A stretch of DNA of 64,000 bases, taken from NCBI GenBank assembly GCA_026709225.1, contig JAPOTJ010000041.1, forward strand, positions 38,586 through 102,585, in the 5' to 3' direction. Position numbers and translations under genes: made by a program. The notes under the pieces were generated by a model. It saw nothing but the letters and a program-made list of their open reading frames with translations. It had not been told where the DNA came from and made no database searches. Origin of the DNA: Gammaproteobacteria bacterium (GTDB lineage: Bacteria > Pseudomonadota > Gammaproteobacteria > Pseudomonadales > Azotimanducaceae). Positions within the stretch are counted from its first letter, which is position 1. Every line of letters begins with the position of its first letter. Shown here one piece after another: positions 1 to 8,848 of the stretch.

Positions 1-1188
1 CGGCACACTGATGCGACGTATCTCTCTTAGGGAGATCGGTTCATCTGGAATTGGGCACGGGCCTTGCCTTCCCCCGCGTTCCCATCCTTCAATTAGGCTT
101 GCAATGCGGTCTTGTGCCGCTCGCACTGCCTCGTAATCTGCATTTGTGGGTAGGCGGTAGTGGCGCCCCTTCTCATTGGGACGCAGAGTTACGACCGCAG
201 TCATGCAGGCTCCGCCGATACGCTTGCCTTCGGCATCGAACTGCACGTCGGCACCGCCGCGCTGGTCGGCTAGTTGTAGGCGCACCCGCTCAGGTGGTAA
301 AACCGCGCCACAGCAAAGGCATGTCGCTTTTGCACGGGAAACGGTGCAGCTATGCACTTCACTTTCGGTCTTCGGTTCAAATATCTCGAACACAACCTTG
401 GGCGGTGTTCCTTCGATTTTCTGAATGGCATGCCGCAGCGCTCTTTTTCTCTTAGCTTTTTTGCACAGCCAGAACGACCGCATCAAAGGAATTTCAGCGC
501 CGCAATCTGGCGCCTCGCAACGCACCGTGCGTGCCCAAAGATACGCGATTGGGGTTGCGCCATCTGGGTCGGCGGGGTAGAGGTCGGCCAACTCCTGCTC
601 AGCCTTTCGTTTGATTTCGGCGCCAGCTTCCCGCAATTCGTCAGCCAGACCGGGGCCATGTCGCGGAATGTCCTCCAACATGACCTTGAGAATCAGGCAG
701 GCGACGGGGTTCAAATCGCTGGCGAAAGCCTCACAACCTAAGCGCAAAGCCTCAAGCGGAATCGAGCCGCCACCCGCAAACGGGTCCACGACCAGCGGCG
801 GCTCATCACCATGCGCAGCGGCGACAAGGGATCGTCCGATCTCAAGGAAGGTCGAATTGGCAGCATTATCCCAATTGGCGAATTGAGCAATGAATGTCAT
901 GATTGCGCGGCGAAGCTCCGCATCGGTCTTGGCGCGTCCATCGCCCTTCTCGATCAGCAGTTTCTGCGCCGACTTCTTGAAATCAGCTGGGCAGTGCGGA
1001 TCGCAAGGGTCTGGCAGCAGCAGCGCCAGAAGCACCGCCCGCGAAGACGCAAGCGGACGACGCGCCCACCACAAATGCAACGTAGACGGATGACCGTGGC
1101 GTATCGACTTCTCCCGCACAGCGTGGCGTGATACCGCTGCGATCGGAAAGTCAACTTCCGCAAGGCGCTTGCATTCCCGAGGTATCAC
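1..1188 (-). CDS. DUF1156-family DNA methylase, 3' end beyond window
   Basis: Only the first 396 codons are present; the frame stays open to the left edge. The GTG at 1188 is chosen because it overlaps the stop of the upstream gene as GTGA. The N-terminus has the DUF1156 signature (KRLAEVDFPI near residue 7, STLHLWWARRPLA near 35) and a methyltransferase SAM-binding motif, DPFAGGGSIPLEA, at about 135. Cysteine pairs at 224/229 and 290/293 could form zinc ribbons. Proteins of this family are putative DNA methyltransferases often found in anti-phage loci. Here it is the last visible gene of a minus-strand set with a DUF1828 protein and a SNF2 helicase, so host-DNA marking is the likely role. 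The NPPY-type catalytic motif is not in the visible part, so the methylated base cannot be judged. Confidence 0.88.
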   Translation of the reverse strand, partial: MIPRECKRLAEVDFPIAAVSRHAVREKSIRHGHPSTLHLWWARRPLASSRAVLLALLLPDPCDPHCPADFKKSAQKLLIEKGDGRAKTDAELRRAIMTFIAQFANWDNAANSTFLEIGRSLVAAAHGDEPPLVVDPFAGGGSIPLEALRLGCEAFASDLNPVACLILKVMLEDIPRHGPGLADELREAGAEIKRKAEQELADLYPADPDGATPIAYLWARTVRCEAPDCGAEIPLMRSFWLCKKAKRKRALRHAIQKIEGTPPKVVFEIFEPKTESEVHSCTVSRAKATCLCCGAVLPPERVRLQLADQRGGADVQFDAEGKRIGGACMTAVVTLRPNEKGRHYRLPTNADYEAVRAAQDRIASLIEGWERGGRQGPCPIPDEPISLREIRRISVP

Positions 1189-1622
1189 TCGGATGCTTCC
1201 TCAAAGGAGACATCGGCGATCTTAAGTAGCCCCTGAACAAAAGCGTACAGCGCATCTCCATAGCGATTATCAGGAATACCAAGAACCAACTCTCCGTCAT
1301 TGTCTTCGATTTCAAATGTCGATAAAGCATGAGAGATAATCTTCTGGCGCGTTCCTCGACGCACACTCGATTCGTCGATGTCATAGCTCAGACGCATGTA
1401 GGTGTGTCCCTCGTCAGTCAACACCCACTGCTCACCTTCTTTCTTCAAAACGATCAATAAATGATCGCCATCATCAAACATAAACGGCGTATCCACCCGA
1501 TAACGGTCTACCCCCTCGCTCGCCACACGGACTTTGTCTGAAACATTTTGCTGAAATTCGCGCTGTATGAAATCAATTGACACGCTTGACGCCATTTGCT
1601 GATCTGTAAACCTGACTGTCAC
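1185..1622 (-). CDS. DUF1828 domain protein of the defence cassette
   Basis: A 145-residue acidic protein. The stretches FMFDDGDHLLIVLKKE (about 49-64) and WVLTDEGHTYMRLSYD (about 70-85) match the DUF1828 pattern, a domain of unknown biochemistry seen in phage-defence and mobile loci. The GTG at 1622 is preferred because GGAG lies six bases upstream; an in-frame ATG at 1595 would drop nine residues. Its stop overlaps the methylase start by four bases, so the two are probably translationally coupled. It may be an accessory or specificity factor for the methylase and helicase, but nothing in the sequence proves a function. Confidence 0.75.
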   Translation of the reverse strand: MTVRFTDQQMASSVSIDFIQREFQQNVSDKVRVASEGVDRYRVDTPFMFDDGDHLLIVLKKEGEQWVLTDEGHTYMRLSYDIDESSVRRGTRQKIISHALSTFEIEDNDGELVLGIPDNRYGDALYAFVQGLLKIADVSFEEASE

Positions 1623-1625
1623 AGC

Positions 1626-1760
1626 TTACTCCGAGGACGTGCGCGAGTCATCGCCTTGCCAAGCTCGCGCAATAAATGACGGGCCGATCCCATCGGGTGC
1701 AAGGTGTTTCAACAACTCTTGGTCAACGTCGTTGGCGAGTCTGCGAAAGAGAAACGCGCC
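1626..1760 (-). other. Possible gene remnant between helicase and DUF1828 gene
   Basis: An open stretch of 44 codons reads like real protein (for example NDVDQELLKHLAPDGIGPS) and ends at TAA 1628-1626, inside the ribosome-binding region of the DUF1828 gene. It has no ATG or good GTG start, and an in-frame stop lies just upstream. It could be the tail of a decayed gene or a very small gene with an unusual start. The rest of the 228-base gap (1623-1850) shows nothing recognisable. Confidence 0.2.
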
Positions 1761-1850
1761 TCAATACTCCCGGCAAAAGAAGGCATTATTGAAATTAACT
1801 CACTGACATTGGTTGAATATACAGTGTGGCACCACCCATGGATGCGGGAA

Positions 1851-4800
1851 TCAGTGCCAATCATCGATCACTTCCACATCCATGAAGTAATGCTGCACCT
1901 TTGTGGACCACGAGAACCTTGCTGGGTCAGAGGTTTTCTTCAACGTCGGCTCGCTGGCGCAGCCCGTCACCACGTAAAGCCAATAACAATCCGGACGATC
2001 TTCCGCGACACGCCGTTCATTTGGCGTCAGTACGATGCTGCCCGTTTCAGCGGCAAGTCCCTTCACCTCGATCAGACGCAATTCACCAGATTCAAGATCA
2101 AGACTCGTCAGGTCGTAGCCGAGGTCCTCCTTATGCACATCGCGGACTTGGCACCCTCGGGCTGCTTCATGCTCCATGACTACGCGCATTGCGATCATCT
2201 CGGTCTCAGGATTCGGTCGCAGCCGCCGTACTTCCGATGTCTCGCGCTCGGGGTGCGGCAAGATCAGCGCACTGGCAAGACGCTCGACGCCTTGCAGCGT
2301 CACTGACCGCTCGCGCTGGAGTTCGTCGCGTCTTCGCTCGCGTCGCGCCAGCACATCGGCGTGGCGTGTTTCAGCTTGCGCGAACCGACCCTCAGCGCCC
2401 GGCTTGCCAGCCCTTACATCATCATCAGCGCGACCGATCTCTTGGTCGACGCGATGCAGCACTTCGGTCAGGGACAATTCCACATGCTCGGCAATTCGCT
2501 CGATCTCGGCTGAACGTTCACTTCGGATTTCCTCAAGAAAGGGTGCCAAGGCAGTTTCGTTGAGCCAAGCACTTGCTTCAGGCACAAGTGCGCAAGCAGG
2601 GAGGATATTTGGCGCTTCGGCGGGAGTCAGGTCGCGCAAAATCTGCGGGTCACGCTGCAACGGCTCGCCTTCGTCGGAAAGCTCCACCGCGAATAGCCGC
2701 TCGTGGATTGTGCGCCCAAGTCCATCAACGGCTCTTGCTCGATAGACATCAACGCGCGCAGGCGTCTCGTGGCTCAAGGAATAGAAGCAGGCACCACACG
2801 CGAGTGAATCTTGCGCGAGATGCAATGCGTGACGACGCAGCGCTTCGAACAATGAGTGCCCAGGCGTTACCCATTCCAAGTTGTTCCGATCTGCTATTTC
2901 GCGGTCAGTCGATAGGCGGGGATAGCGGGTTGCGATCTGCGGCAGCTTCCATTCGTCGCCCGACTCGTACTGCTTTAAGTCCTGTGGGGTACGTCCGGGA
3001 TCGAAGGTGTGGGAAAGGCGTGGCACCGGCTTCAGGCTGAAGGATGCTTCCTTCGCGCACTCTTGCATGAACCGTGCGATGTTCTCCGGCACGACCCGCT
3101 GTGCCTTGGCGCGGGCACGGCGCTCCACGAGCATATCGAGATTGAGTTTCTTAGAAGCCAAGCCTTCGAGAGCCGTTTGGCAGATGGAACGAAACCGTCC
3201 TTCGTCCACATCCTTCAGCATACGGTCTTCAAGATCGGCCTCGCCGAGCTTGCCCGCATAGAAGTCGCGCAGCACGCGATCGACCTGCGCGGCGGGAAGC
3301 ACTTCGCCGACCACGTTGAATACCGCATCGTCGTCAAGCGCATCTCTGATCTCTTGCAGCTTGTCGAGAAGCCGATTCAGCACCCGTCCTTCAATGGTGT
3401 TCGTCGCCACAAAATTGAAGATCAGGCAGTCGCGGAGCTGTCCGTAACGATGGATGCGCCCCATGCGCTGTTCCAAGCGATTGGGGTTCCACGGAATGTC
3501 GTAATTGAACAAGATGTGACAGCACTGAAGGTTGATGCCCTCGCCCGCTGCCTCTGTGGCCACAAGTATCTGAATTTCGCCGTCGCGGAACTGTTGCTCG
3601 GCGTGAAGCCGAGTACCTGGCTCGTCGCGCGAACCAGCCTTCATGCCGCCGTGAATGCACCCGACCTGAAACCCCCAAGCACGAAGCCGCTCCATCAAGT
3701 ACGTGAGGGTATCTTTGAATTCTGTGAAGAGCAGCAGACGCTGATTCGTATCGTCGAAGAATCCTTGGCTCTGCAGTATCTCGCGCAGCCGCGCGAGTTT
3801 CGCCTCGTTGCCTGCGGCTTCGACTTCCTCGGCTTGTTTTGCGAGGTGTAGTAACTCGTCGATTTCTGCCCGCACTTGTTCCGCGTTGCCTGTCAACGTG
3901 ATGGCTTCGAGTAGCCTTTCAAGATGTTCTCGCTCGTCATCTTCCATTTCCTCAAGCTCTTCGGGACTTGGAAGCGTGGGCGATGGTTTGTCAACCAAGG
4001 CTTGCGCGCGCTGGAGATTATCTTCAAGACGCTTGGCTCGATTCTCGAGAGAACGCCGCATGGCATGGGTGCTCGATGCGAGTCGCCGCTGGTACAGCGC
4101 CATGAGGAAGCCGACGGCGCGAGCGCGCGGATCGTCCCCTTGGGCTGCCGCCCTTACGCTCTGCCGCTTCACGAAATTGGTGATGTCTACGTATAGCCGC
4201 CATTCATCGTTGTCGATCTTGAAATCGACCGTCTGCGGAATGCGTTTGGTGAACACCGGGCGCGCGTGCCATTCGCCGTTCGATTGCCGCTCCGGGAAGT
4301 AAACCATCGCCTCCTTGGTGCGACGCAAGTAGAACGGCGCCCGCCGACGCTCCATTGCCTCGTGGATCGACTTGACATCAGCATAGGCATCTTTGTCAAG
4401 AAGCTGCAAGAACAGCGTGAAGTTCTTCGGGTCGCCCTTGTGCGGCGTGGCCGTCAGCAGGAGAATGTGGTCAGCGCTGTCCCGAAGAATCTCGCCGAGC
4501 TTGTAGCGCAGGCTTTTGTGCGCTTCGTCCCTCGCTGACATTCGGTGGGCCTCGTCTACGATCACCAAGTCCCAGCGCACCTGCTTCAGCCCGGGCAGGA
4601 TATCGTCGCGCTTCGCAAGGTCGAGCGAGGTGATCACGCGCTTCTGTTCGAGCCACTGATTGACACCGAACTGATCGCGGATGTTACTGCCTTTAAGAAC
4701 GAGGAACTTCTCTTCGAACTTCTCGCGCAGCTCCCGCTGCCACTGAAACGTCAGATTGGACGGACATACAACAAGGATACGTTCCGCAAGTCCGCGCAAC

Positions 4801-5237
4801 ATAAGTTCGCGAATCAGCAGCCCAGCCATGATGGTTTTGCCAGCACCGGCGTCGTCAGCGAGCAGAAATCGTACTGTGGACAGCTTGAGCAAGTGTTCGT
4901 ACACAGCTTCGAGTTGATGTGGCAGCGGGTCCACGCGGGAGATCGACAGGCCAAAATAGGGGTCGAACTCGTGGGCGATGCCGAGCGCGTAAGCCTCCAA
5001 CCCGATTCTCAGCAGCCGACCATCGCCATCGTAGGAGAGGTCGGAGCCGGTAATGGCCAAGGATTTGATGTCGCTTTCGGAGAGGGTGGCCCTATGGAAC
5101 TTTTCGGTTTGCGTACCGACCAGTCCGACAATCCAAGAACCCGGTCCGTTCGGGCGCACGGTCTCCACTCGCATGGGCTCACTGAAGAGGTGCCCTGTGA
5201 GGATTTGGCCGTCGCGAATGGGGGCTGCTTCAGTCAT
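1851..5237 (-). CDS. SNF2-family helicase with C-terminal DUF3883-like domain (DrmD-like)
   Basis: A 1128-residue superfamily 2 DNA translocase. Numbered from the ATG at 5237: Walker A DDAGAGKT near 128-135, DEAH box at 228-231, LLLTATPHKG shortly after, and motif VI QRMGRIHRYGQ near 610. A charged helical region follows, then a C-terminal part (about 1020-1128) with LGYDLTSLD and LRLIEVKGLA, typical of DUF3883, which resembles nuclease folds. SNF2 proteins with this build include DrmD of class 1 DISARM. The neighbouring DUF1156 methylase and DUF1828 genes on the same strand support a restriction-like role. An in-frame ATG at 5324 would add 29 low-complexity residues; the 5237 start fits the onset of conserved sequence better. 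Other DISARM genes would have to lie left of the window. Confidence 0.88.
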   Translation of the reverse strand: MTEAAPIRDGQILTGHLFSEPMRVETVRPNGPGSWIVGLVGTQTEKFHRATLSESDIKSLAITGSDLSYDGDGRLLRIGLEAYALGIAHEFDPYFGLSISRVDPLPHQLEAVYEHLLKLSTVRFLLADDAGAGKTIMAGLLIRELMLRGLAERILVVCPSNLTFQWQRELREKFEEKFLVLKGSNIRDQFGVNQWLEQKRVITSLDLAKRDDILPGLKQVRWDLVIVDEAHRMSARDEAHKSLRYKLGEILRDSADHILLLTATPHKGDPKNFTLFLQLLDKDAYADVKSIHEAMERRRAPFYLRRTKEAMVYFPERQSNGEWHARPVFTKRIPQTVDFKIDNDEWRLYVDITNFVKRQSVRAAAQGDDPRARAVGFLMALYQRRLASSTHAMRRSLENRAKRLEDNLQRAQALVDKPSPTLPSPEELEEMEDDEREHLERLLEAITLTGNAEQVRAEIDELLHLAKQAEEVEAAGNEAKLARLREILQSQGFFDDTNQRLLLFTEFKDTLTYLMERLRAWGFQVGCIHGGMKAGSRDEPGTRLHAEQQFRDGEIQILVATEAAGEGINLQCCHILFNYDIPWNPNRLEQRMGRIHRYGQLRDCLIFNFVATNTIEGRVLNRLLDKLQEIRDALDDDAVFNVVGEVLPAAQVDRVLRDFYAGKLGEADLEDRMLKDVDEGRFRSICQTALEGLASKKLNLDMLVERRARAKAQRVVPENIARFMQECAKEASFSLKPVPRLSHTFDPGRTPQDLKQYESGDEWKLPQIATRYPRLSTDREIADRNNLEWVTPGHSLFEALRRHALHLAQDSLACGACFYSLSHETPARVDVYRARAVDGLGRTIHERLFAVELSDEGEPLQRDPQILRDLTPAEAPNILPACALVPEASAWLNETALAPFLEEIRSERSAEIERIAEHVELSLTEVLHRVDQEIGRADDDVRAGKPGAEGRFAQAETRHADVLARRERRRDELQRERSVTLQGVERLASALILPHPERETSEVRRLRPNPETEMIAMRVVMEHEAARGCQVRDVHKEDLGYDLTSLDLESGELRLIEVKGLAAETGSIVLTPNERRVAEDRPDCYWLYVVTGCASEPTLKKTSDPARFSWSTKVQHYFMDVEVIDDWH

Positions 5238-5504
5238 GCTGCTGCCTGTGGGCTGGCGGTCTCGATGGCCTTTTGCTTTGAAGGAAGTAGCAGACGCATC
5301 ATGAAACGAAGTCGCAGTTGGCATCGGGATCCGCTGCCGTTGGAAAACTTGCGGACTGATTTTCTGGGGAGTCTATTTGGATCTTGATCATGTGCTGCAA
5401 GTTAGGGGTGAACGAGCTTGTTGTCAATCTGTTGGAGGCTTCTTTCGTGTTTTGGAATGTGCCCGTCTTCGATTCATTGGAGGCTAATGGTCAATGAGCT
5501 AGAT

Positions 5505-5534
5505 TTGGGGCCGCGGTCGAGGGCATGCTATGAT
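5505..5534 (+). promoter_or_regulatory. Likely promoter of the retron ncRNA
   Basis: A TATGAT -10 element at 5529-5534 is preceded at 18-base spacing by a weak -35, TTGGGG, at 5505-5510. Transcription would begin near 5541, exactly where the retron a1 repeat starts, which is the expected 5' end of msr RNA. The -35 is poor, so the call rests mainly on this positional fit. Confidence 0.5.
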
Positions 5535-5540
5535 TGAATT

Positions 5541-5681
5541 GAGCTCGCAGGTAGATTTATTGCCCGGATTCGAGGCATATGAATGAATGTCAGGAGAGTA
5601 TTTGTGCTTCCCTGTTTCCTATTGATCGTTGATCTTTAAGTTTGAGCAAGCGCCAAATCGCGTAGGAGTGCCTGCGAGCTC
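5541..5681 (+). ncRNA. Retron msr-msd non-coding RNA (Ec67 type)
   Basis: An 11-base perfect inverted repeat, GAGCTCGCAGG at 5541-5551 and CCTGCGAGCTC at 5671-5681, has the spacing and position expected of the a1 and a2 repeats that bracket a retron msr-msd. The a2 arm ends 18 bases before the reverse transcriptase start. Inside are small stems such as TGCC/GGCA around 5560-5577 and the palindrome GATCGTTGATC near 5623. Retron RNAs fold through a1/a2, the RT primes from a guanosine at the a1 end, and msd is copied into multicopy single-stranded DNA. The msr/msd boundary and the branching G cannot be fixed by eye. Confidence 0.75.
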
Positions 5682-5699
5682 GTTTTACCGAGATGCAAC

Positions 5700-7433
5700 G
5701 TGAGCCACCTTGAAAGACTGAAGAGCGCAACGAACCGAAAAGATCTGGCACGCCTGCTTGGGTACCAGCCAAGTGCTCTGACATCGATCATCTATCGAAC
5801 ACCGTTAGCAAAAAGATACACGACATTCGAGATTCCAAAAGGAAGCGGTGGCAGCCGCATCATCAAGGCACCAATTCCGAAACTCAAGAAGCTCCAAAGA
5901 CACTTGGCCAATTTGCTTTGTGCTTGTCTCGTGGAAATAGACAAGAACCGTGATGTCAGCCCTGTGTCCTACGGGTTCAGGAAAGGGGAAACGCTGGCTG
6001 GCAACGCGAAGAACCATAAGCGTCGGCGCTATGTACTTAACTTGGATCTTAAGGACTTCTTTCCGACGTTTAACTTTGGACGTGTGCGCGGCTTCTTTCT
6101 CAAGGACAATTCATTTAAGCTCGCGGAAGAAGTTGCCACAACCATAGCTCAGATAGCTTGTGACGGCTCCGCGCTGCCGCAAGGCAGCCCATGTTCCCCG
6201 ATAATCTCTGAATTGGTAGCGCGATTTCTGGATGTTCGATTGCTCAGATTCGCCAAAAAACATGGCGTGCGGTATTCGCGCTACGCTGACGATATTGTGT
6301 TCTCCACGAATCAAAAGGAGTTTCCTGTGGCGCTGGCTGTTAAAGTCTCTGCTGACCCGTCAAGCTGGATTCTAGGCGACGATCTCATCGCGGAAATCGA
6401 AGGCGCAGGTTTCAAGATCAACACAGACAAGACCAGGATGCACTGCCGAGGCAGTCGCCAAATGGTTACCGGTTTGGTTGTCAATGAGAAAGTCAACATC
6501 AGGCGCGAGTACTATCGCAATGCAAGGGCCATGTGTGATTCCCTGTTTCAGACAGGGGCCTATTTTCGTTCGCTCACTCCAAACAACACGTCCTGCGAGA
6601 GGCCGAAGACTGAACTAATCGCAAGTCTCAATCCGCTCGAAGGCATCCTGAGTCACATATATTCTGTGACGCAGAGTGAGGAACGAAGGTCGATACAAGA
6701 ACAGCGCAAGAGGCCAAGAGCGATCAGGGTACTGTACAGACGCTTTTTGTTTTACAAGTACTGCATAGCTCTTGAAGCGCCGCTCATCATTACCGAGGGT
6801 AAGACCGATCCGGTATATTTGAAGGAAGCAATCAGACATCGAAGTGCCTTTCATCCGATCCTCGGCTGCAAAGGAGAAGATGGGTTCGGCTTTGCGGTCC
6901 GTTTTTTCAATTATGGTGGACAAGCTCACGAGATCATCGGTCTGAGAGGGGGCACAGGAGACTTAAAGTCAATTGTTTTGGACTTTCAGCACAATCTCAA
7001 GAGCGGGAACGGTAGAAAGCTTTTCAATCACAGACCTATGAAATATCCAGTCATTTTGGTTCTTGATAACGATGAAGGACTGAAACCCGTGGCCAGCATA
7101 ATTAAGAGGATGTTTGACCTCTCCATTACCACCGACTCAACGGAGAGCTTCTATCATATTGTCGCAAATCTATATCTCGTTAAGATTCCGGAGAATGGTG
7201 TAGAAAGTTGTATTGAAGATCTGTTTCCCAGCAAATGGAAAGAAAAGAGTCTCAACGGAAAGGATTTCAGCGCCAAGAATGACTTTGATCCTGAGACTCA
7301 ATACGGGAAACAGGTGTTCGCAAATTCAGTGATCAAACCCGATGCCCATCAGATCGATTTTTCAGGTTTCGATCCCCTACTCAAGCGTATCGCAGCGGTG
7401 ATATGTGACTATAGGCAGAAGTTGGGCGAGTGA
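5700..7433 (+). CDS. Retron Ec67-family reverse transcriptase fused to TOPRIM nuclease
   Basis: A 577-residue fusion starting at GTG 5700. The RT part has the retron-specific NAxxH motif (NAKNH, 102-106), QGSPCSP (161-167), the catalytic YADD (195-198) and the retron VTG motif (256-258). The C-terminal part from about 350 has TOPRIM signatures: TEGKTD at 365-370 and LDNDEG at 455-460, giving candidate metal ligands E366, D456 and D458. This RT-TOPRIM architecture is that of retron Ec67, an anti-phage system in which msDNA holds the toxic nuclease in check until infection. With the ncRNA upstream the retron looks complete and intact, and it sits back to back with the SNF2 defence genes. Confidence 0.93.
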   Translation: MSHLERLKSATNRKDLARLLGYQPSALTSIIYRTPLAKRYTTFEIPKGSGGSRIIKAPIPKLKKLQRHLANLLCACLVEIDKNRDVSPVSYGFRKGETLAGNAKNHKRRRYVLNLDLKDFFPTFNFGRVRGFFLKDNSFKLAEEVATTIAQIACDGSALPQGSPCSPIISELVARFLDVRLLRFAKKHGVRYSRYADDIVFSTNQKEFPVALAVKVSADPSSWILGDDLIAEIEGAGFKINTDKTRMHCRGSRQMVTGLVVNEKVNIRREYYRNARAMCDSLFQTGAYFRSLTPNNTSCERPKTELIASLNPLEGILSHIYSVTQSEERRSIQEQRKRPRAIRVLYRRFLFYKYCIALEAPLIITEGKTDPVYLKEAIRHRSAFHPILGCKGEDGFGFAVRFFNYGGQAHEIIGLRGGTGDLKSIVLDFQHNLKSGNGRKLFNHRPMKYPVILVLDNDEGLKPVASIIKRMFDLSITTDSTESFYHIVANLYLVKIPENGVESCIEDLFPSKWKEKSLNGKDFSAKNDFDPETQYGKQVFANSVIKPDAHQIDFSGFDPLLKRIAAVICDYRQKLGE

Positions 7434-7585
7434 ACTGATATTCAAAGAGGCACATGCCTGAAGAGTTCTGGAGTAGTCGAGATGTCGGCAGCCTCATTAG
7501 GAGGCAACTTGCTTCAATCAGAATTTTGTTCTTGACCATACTGCGAGAAATAAAAACCCCACGGGATCGGCTTGCCTCAAGATCA

Positions 7586-7606
7586 CCTTCCCTTTAGCTG
7601 GGAAGG
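7586..7606 (+). terminator. Hairpin downstream of the retron
   Basis: A perfect 7-bp stem, CCTTCCC with GGGAAGG around a TTTAGCT loop, lies 150 bases after the RT stop. No U-tract follows, so it may be a weak terminator or just RNA structure. The rest of the 7434-7752 gap holds nothing recognisable. Confidence 0.35.
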
Positions 7607-7752
7607 GAGCCAAACTTACTGCCATGGGGCGGATAACCGGAACTCTATCTGCGAATCACACCGACAGTCAAGTTTTGATTTCCTGACGACATGGCACGAG
7701 AAAGTTAGCGCACAAGTTGCGTACAAAAATGCACGCAGTTATCCTGCCTAAC

Positions 7753-7965
7753 ATGAACGGTAGGCAGTTTATTGCGCGAGTCCGAAAGTGGGCAAAGAAC
7801 CGAGAAAAAGAAGTGCGCTTTGTCGCATCTGAAGGGCCGGGTTCACATGGAACGCTTTATGTAGGTAGCCGCAAAACCACGGTGAAAGACCGTAAGAAGG
7901 AGATCGGCAAAGGTCTTCTCAAGAAAATGCTCGCCGATCTTGAAATCGAAGCTCATGAACTCTGA
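7753..7965 (+). CDS. hicA: HicA-family mRNA interferase toxin
   Basis: A small basic protein with the HicA core GSHGTLYVGSRKTTV, including the catalytic histidine of the GSH motif. HicA toxins fold as a dsRNA-binding domain and cleave mRNA when unbound. The ATG at 7753 (MNGRQFIARVRK) matches the usual HicA N-terminus; ATG 7729 or TTG 7717 upstream in frame are alternatives, and none has a clear ribosome-binding site. The partner antitoxin begins 13 bases after the stop, so the pair is co-transcribed. It is downstream of the retron, in the defence and TA zone. Confidence 0.8.
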   Translation: MNGRQFIARVRKWAKNREKEVRFVASEGPGSHGTLYVGSRKTTVKDRKKEIGKGLLKKMLADLEIEAHEL

Positions 7966-7978
7966 AGGAAAAGCTGTC

Positions 7979-8416
7979 ATGTCAGATTCCCACATATATC
8001 CCGCCCGAATCGAGCGCGACGAAGATGGCCGTTACGTCGTCACATTTTCTGATTTCGGGTGGGGTGCCACAGACGGAGCGCGCCTTGAGGAAGTACTCGC
8101 CGAGGCTCAAGATCTACTCAGGGAACTCATTGCCGCGACTATTCGGGAAGGCCGAGACTTGCCCAAGCCATCGAAAGTGCGTGCAGATCAATACCCTATC
8201 GTGCCACCACTTCCAATTGCCTTGAAAGCAGCGTTGTACCTGGCTTTCAAGGAGCAAGGCGTGTCTCAACGGCAGTTCGCGCGCAACCTCAATATCGCGG
8301 AAGGCGAAGTGCGGCGTATGCTGAACCCGGATCATGGCACCAAAGCCGCAGCGATAGATAGTGTCCTCCGAAGCTTAGGCAAGCTCTGCTCGGTGTCGAT
8401 TCAGGAAGCGGCCTAA
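7979..8416 (+). CDS. hicB: HicB-family antitoxin with DNA-binding domain
   Basis: A 145-residue protein. The N-terminal half (YPARIERDEDGRYVVTFSD) is the partially degraded RNase H fold that binds HicA. The C-terminal half, about residues 75-135, is a helix-turn-helix (LAFKEQGVSQRQFARNLNI) expected to repress the hicAB promoter. The ATG at 7979 has GAAGGAAA seven bases upstream; in-frame ATGs at 7940 and 7955 lie inside hicA. The module appears complete. Confidence 0.85.
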   Translation: MSDSHIYPARIERDEDGRYVVTFSDFGWGATDGARLEEVLAEAQDLLRELIAATIREGRDLPKPSKVRADQYPIVPPLPIALKAALYLAFKEQGVSQRQFARNLNIAEGEVRRMLNPDHGTKAAAIDSVLRSLGKLCSVSIQEAA

Positions 8417-8477
8417 CTTGCTTTTGGGAGAGGCAAGTCTCCCACAGGCGGCAGATTTCGTTGGGCGTGGTCGAGGT

Positions 8478-8724
8478 TCACCTCCACGCGGCTTTGTCGA
8501 TACGACCAAAGTCGGCGACCGCCCGATCGAACTCAGCGTCCTGCTGCCACGTGCCAATCAGATGATCACGGTCAGAATGCTCGACTGGCCGCGTCGCGAC
8601 GTCCATGCACTTGGTCAGCGCCTCAATGAGGACTGTGTGAATACTCTTTCCTTCGCTGCAGGCACGATGCCGCACAGATCTGCCAAGGGTCTCGGAAACG
8701 GATCGAATGGTGTTTGATACTCAT
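8478..8724 (-). pseudogene. Frameshifted ribbon-helix-helix (VapB/FitA-like) antitoxin, no toxin left
   Basis: The frame from 8717 to 8478 reads NTIRSVSETL, then CSEGKSIHTVLIEALTKC and DHLIGTWQQDAEFDRAVADF, the pattern of RHH antitoxins (arm, helix, then GTWxxDxEFD tail). The likely ATG at 8724 is one base out of frame with this, suggesting a single-base insertion near 8718; a GTG at 8675 would give a 65-residue truncated product. No PIN toxin follows on the same strand, only a short open stretch. The rest of 8417-8811 shows nothing else. Confidence 0.45.
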
Positions 8725-8811
8725 ATTGCAGGCAGTGTATTCAAAAGGTGCGTGCATCGCCACGTCTTGTCATTGAATTAGAGACTTCGACACTTGACCG
8801 TTCGCTTATAT

Positions 8812-8829
8812 TGTAGTTACATCACTACA
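8812..8829 (+). promoter_or_regulatory. Putative Phd operator
   Basis: The inverted repeat TGTAG-N8-CTACA lies 19 bases before the Phd-like start at 8849. A closely similar 5-8-5 repeat sits 22 bases before the related Phd-like gene at 52890 (52912-52929). Phd/VapB antitoxins autorepress by binding such palindromes. Confidence 0.45.
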
Positions 8830-8848
8830 TACCTTGTAGCCACCAATC

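Noticed and set aside
8418..8717. Plus-strand 99-codon frame
   Set aside because: The minus strand here reads as an RHH antitoxin; the plus-strand product has no recognisable pattern.
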